Shown in pieces: positions 7,975 through 9,324 of a stretch of 9,324 nucleotides of DNA. Under the pieces are notes generated by a model. It searched no databases, had not been told where the DNA came from, and saw only the letters and a list, made by a program, of their open reading frames with translations. Both the position numbers and the translations under genes were made by a program. The DNA lies in NCBI GenBank assembly GCA_934351765.1, contig CAKRJM010000078.1, positions 1 through 9,324 on the forward strand, in the 5' to 3' direction. Positions within the stretch are counted from its first letter, which is position 1. Every line of letters begins with the position of its first letter. This DNA is from an uncultured Lachnospiraceae bacterium. GTDB lineage: Bacteria > Bacillota > Clostridia > Lachnospirales > Lachnospiraceae.

Positions 7975-8272
7975 GCACTTTTTGCACTTCCAACCAGCCG
8001 GCCCGGCATGTTACTGCTCCGAGCGACCGCTCCCGCTTAACCCTCGCAGCCAGCGGCACATAACCCTCGCCAGTCGCTTCCGCTCCGGCTTGGGAAGTGC
8101 CGGGGCTCGGGACGTCCTCTTCGCAGCATACATGCACGCTTCCAGCTGGTTAGATGCTGTCAAAAGTTTTGGCTCCGGAAATTTTGCTTCGCGGATCCAC
8201 TGCCCATGCCTGACAGAGGCAACTTTTGATTGTGCCGGGTGGCAGGCATGGGTGGAGCCGCGAATACTTCCT
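7975..8272. other. Highly structured GC-rich non-coding block (candidate structured RNA or dispersed repeat)
   Basis: No convincing gene occupies this stretch of about 300 bases between the DJ-1-family stop codon and the tig promoter. It is dense in complementary segments. The main one is an imperfect 21-bp stem: 8188-8194 with 8258-8264, 8196-8199 with 8253-8256, and 8203-8212 with 8243-8252. Its loop segment 8221-8229 is perfectly complementary to 8160-8168, outside the stem. Further pairs are 8124-8129 with 8154-8159, 7984-7991 with 8093-8100, 8022-8027 with 8073-8078, and (as an alternative) 8019-8024 with 8105-8110. TAACCCTCGC is repeated directly at 8038-8047 and 8061-8070, and GGACGTCC at 8110-8117 is a perfect palindrome. 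Composition differs from the AT-rich promoter beside it. It may be a non-coding RNA, a 3' region of the upstream gene, or a copy of an intergenic repeat family. Strand is not proven; minus-strand transcription from the upstream gene would produce it. I recognise no named RNA family. Confidence 0.55.
8188..8264 (-). ncRNA. Long stem-loop with pseudoknot-capable loop, 3' of the DJ-1-family gene
   Basis: This is the best-defined structure in the block. Outer arm TTCGCGG (8188-8194) pairs with CCGCGAA (8258-8264), then TCCA with TGGA, then after a 3-base bulge CCCATGCCTG (8203-8212) pairs with CAGGCATGGG (8243-8252). The 30-base loop contains AACTTTTGA (8221-8229), complementary to TCAAAAGTT at 8160-8168, so an H-type pseudoknot is possible. 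It begins 8 bases after the stop codon of the gene upstream and lacks a U-run, so it is not a standard terminator. That it is a functional RNA is inferred from the pairing alone. Confidence 0.4.
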
Positions 8273-8821
8273 TTACGGATGCTGGATTGCTTCTTTTACC
8301 TGCGCGGAAATCTCCTCCCCGACCAGAACCTTTAACAGTTCCAGGCCTTCATCGATAGCGAATCCAAGGCCTCTTGCGGTCACTACGCTGCCGTCGCGGA
8401 CAACGCCTTCTCTTGTGACTTTGGCACCCAGAAGCTTCTCCTCCCAGCCGGGATAACAGGTAGCACGCTTTCCTTCCAGAACACCGTATTTTCCGAGCAC
8501 ACTGGGCGCCGCGCAGATAGCCGCCAGTACCTTTCCGTCTGCCTGGAATTTCCGGATCATTTTTCCGAGTCCCTCATGCTCCGCCAGATGGGCCGTACCG
8601 GGCATACCGCCCGGAAGAAAGATGGCATCACATTTCTCACAGTCTGCTTCCGACCAGAGGCTGTCCGTCCTGATCGTAATCCCGTGGGAGCCGGTAATCC
8701 CCTGTTTTCCGCTCATGGATGCCAGCGTCACTTCCACGCCTCCGCGCCGTAAAATATCCACCACTGCCAGGCATTCTACCTCTTCCAGTCCCTCCGCCAG
8801 ACACACATATACCTTTGCCAT
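8273..8821 (-). CDS. DJ-1/PfpI (ThiJ/YajL) family protein
   Basis: This 182-residue protein spans the whole DJ-1-type flavodoxin-like domain. The likely nucleophile is Cys103 at the elbow AAICAAPSVLG, with Glu16 (EGLEEVE) corresponding to the conserved acidic partner (Glu18 of human DJ-1). The position matching DJ-1 His126 appears to be Tyr123 (ATCYPG), a common variation in bacterial members. The segment LPGGMPG at 69-75 is the family oxyanion-region motif. Proposed activities for this family (glyoxalase III/deglycase, redox-sensing chaperone, peptidase-like) vary and cannot be chosen from sequence. The start is supported by AAGGAG at 8827-8832, 5 bases upstream. It has its own promoter at 8989-9017 and appears monocistronic, or read-through into the structured block follows. 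Confidence 0.92.
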   Translation of the reverse strand: MAKVYVCLAEGLEEVECLAVVDILRRGGVEVTLASMSGKQGITGSHGITIRTDSLWSEADCEKCDAIFLPGGMPGTAHLAEHEGLGKMIRKFQADGKVLAAICAAPSVLGKYGVLEGKRATCYPGWEEKLLGAKVTREGVVRDGSVVTARGLGFAIDEGLELLKVLVGEEISAQVKEAIQHP

Positions 8822-8873
8822 ACCTGCTCCTTTCTGCTGTCATGCAGCCGTCCGTTTTCCCTGTTTTCATGTG

Positions 8874-8944
8874 TTTCCGAATGATTTCATGCTTCTGCAT
8901 CCGTGTATTTCCGCACATTTCTGCGCATTTCCGAACCATTTCCG
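8874..8944 (-). repeat. Phased degenerate TTTCCG repeats in the DJ-1-family leader
   Basis: On the plus strand, ATTTC(C/T)G occurs at 8907-8913, 8917-8923, 8927-8933 and 8938-8944, spaced 10, 10 and 11 bases apart; a related TTTCCG lies at 8874-8879. On the transcript these read as (C/U)GGAAAU-type units between the predicted start of transcription and the gene. Spacing close to one helical turn could mean repeated protein contacts on one DNA face. It could also be simple-sequence slippage. Confidence 0.45.
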
Positions 8945-8988
8945 CGGCTGCTCTGTGAACAGCACGCTCCTCGTCCTGATTTTCCCCT

Positions 8989-9017
8989 ATTATAGTAATT
9001 TCCGCTTCACTTGTCCA
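8989..9017 (-). promoter_or_regulatory. Promoter of the DJ-1/PfpI-family gene
   Basis: On the minus strand a TGGACA -35 (9012-9017, 5 of 6 to consensus) is separated by exactly 17 bases from a perfect TATAAT -10 (8989-8994). Transcription would start near 8982, giving a leader of about 160 bases. It lies directly after the stop codon of the upstream ABC-transporter gene, so the DJ-1-family gene starts a new transcription unit. Confidence 0.75.
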
Positions 9018-9030
9018 CAAAATTCCATTT

Positions 9031-9324
9031 TTACTGCTGTTTTTTGTTTATACCGCCTTTTATTTCGACTGTCCTTCCTCCGAGGCTTTCATAAATCCTG
9101 TGAGAAACTGAAAGGACAGTCCGCCCCTTTGCTGCACAGCTCAGCGCTTCCAGCACACGCGTTTCGGTCTCAGCGTCCAGATTTGCTGTAATCTCATCCA
9201 GAAGAAGAACAGCCGGATCTGCTGCCACGGCACGGGCAATGGACAACAGCTGCCACTCTCCCTGGGAAAATAGCCTCTCCGTGCATACCGTATCATAGCC
9301 ATCCGGCAGCGTCTCAATACTTGT
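9031..9324 (-). CDS. ABC transporter ATP-binding subunit, C-terminal fragment (cut by window edge)
   Basis: The reading frame is open to the window edge at 9324 and ends with TAA at 9031, giving 97 residues of the C-terminal half of an ABC ATPase domain. Visible motifs in order are the signature region FSQGEWQLLSIARA, Walker B AVLLLDEITANLD with the catalytic Glu and D-loop, and the switch His in SVSHRI. Walker A and the Q-loop lie outside the window. The upstream SIETLPDGYDT segment is typical of the exporter type (MsbA/Mdl-like), in which the ATPase is fused behind a six-helix membrane domain. The signature has SQGE rather than the usual SGGQ. An internal TTG at 9246 is not the start, because conserved sequence continues upstream. 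Substrate unknown. Confidence 0.9.
   Translation of the reverse strand, partial: TSIETLPDGYDTVCTERLFSQGEWQLLSIARAVAADPAVLLLDEITANLDAETETRVLEALSCAAKGRTVLSVSHRIYESLGGRTVEIKGGINKKQQ

Noticed and set aside
7833..7980. Search for CtsR heptad repeats or a CIRCE element upstream of tig
   Set aside because: No match to either was seen by eye, so heat-shock repressor control is not claimed.
7952..8137. 61-residue minus-strand reading frame in the structured intergenic block
   Set aside because: It runs through the tig -35 and stops inside the -10 region, has no good ribosome binding site, and its sequence is explained by the GC-rich inverted repeats.
7982..8335. 117-residue plus-strand frame spanning the structured block and the DJ-1-family 3' end
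   Set aside because: It is antisense to a clear gene, has no ribosome binding site or recognisable domain, and is a by-product of composition.
9019..9031. AAAATTCCATTTT near-palindrome at the end of the ABC transporter gene, considered as a terminator
   Set aside because: The stem has only 5 A-T pairs and would be too weak; it overlaps the stop codon.
8622..9191. Plus-strand frame of 189 codons across the DJ-1-family promoter
   Set aside because: It covers two minus-strand genes plus a strong minus-strand promoter and leader, with no motif or ribosome binding site.

Overview
The window looks like core chromosome of a Clostridia bacterium, most likely a Lachnospiraceae-type gut Firmicute. 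That placement is an inference from gene order (tig-clpP-clpX-lon-engB), strong AGGAGG-type ribosome binding sites, protein sequence character and moderate GC. No rRNA, tRNA, CRISPR array, transposase or phage gene was seen. Every supported gene lies on the minus strand, so transcription runs from high to low coordinates.

Layout in the direction of transcription: (1) 9324-9031, the C-terminal end of an ABC-transporter ATPase cut by the window edge. (2) A good sigma-A-type promoter at 8989-9017, then a 160-base leader with phased TTTCCG repeats, then a DJ-1/PfpI-family gene (8821-8273). (3) A roughly 300-base non-coding GC-rich block (7975-8272) packed with inverted repeats, including a 21-bp stem whose loop can pair with a segment outside the stem (a pseudoknot). 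This is the least explained part of the window. (4) An extended -10 promoter (7946-7974) and a 107-base leader feeding the protein quality-control cluster tig (7832-6546), clpP (6523-5936), clpX (5931-4666), a hairpin, then lon (4601-2304). (5) engB/ysxC (2198-1557), whose 3' end overlaps xpaC (1588-206) by 32 bases. (6) A probable separate promoter in the 140-base gap, and the first 22 codons of a TelA-family gene (65 to 1), cut by the window edge.

Together, trigger factor folds nascent chains at the ribosome, ClpXP and Lon degrade damaged or regulatory proteins in an ATP-dependent manner, and EngB is an essential GTPase for large-subunit ribosome assembly. They form a plausible synthesis, folding and degradation operon with short gaps (22, 4, 64 and 105 bases). 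The xpaC-telA pair is a commonly conserved neighbour pair of uncertain function. The protein-coding content is conventional; the observations worth follow-up are in the intergenic regions.
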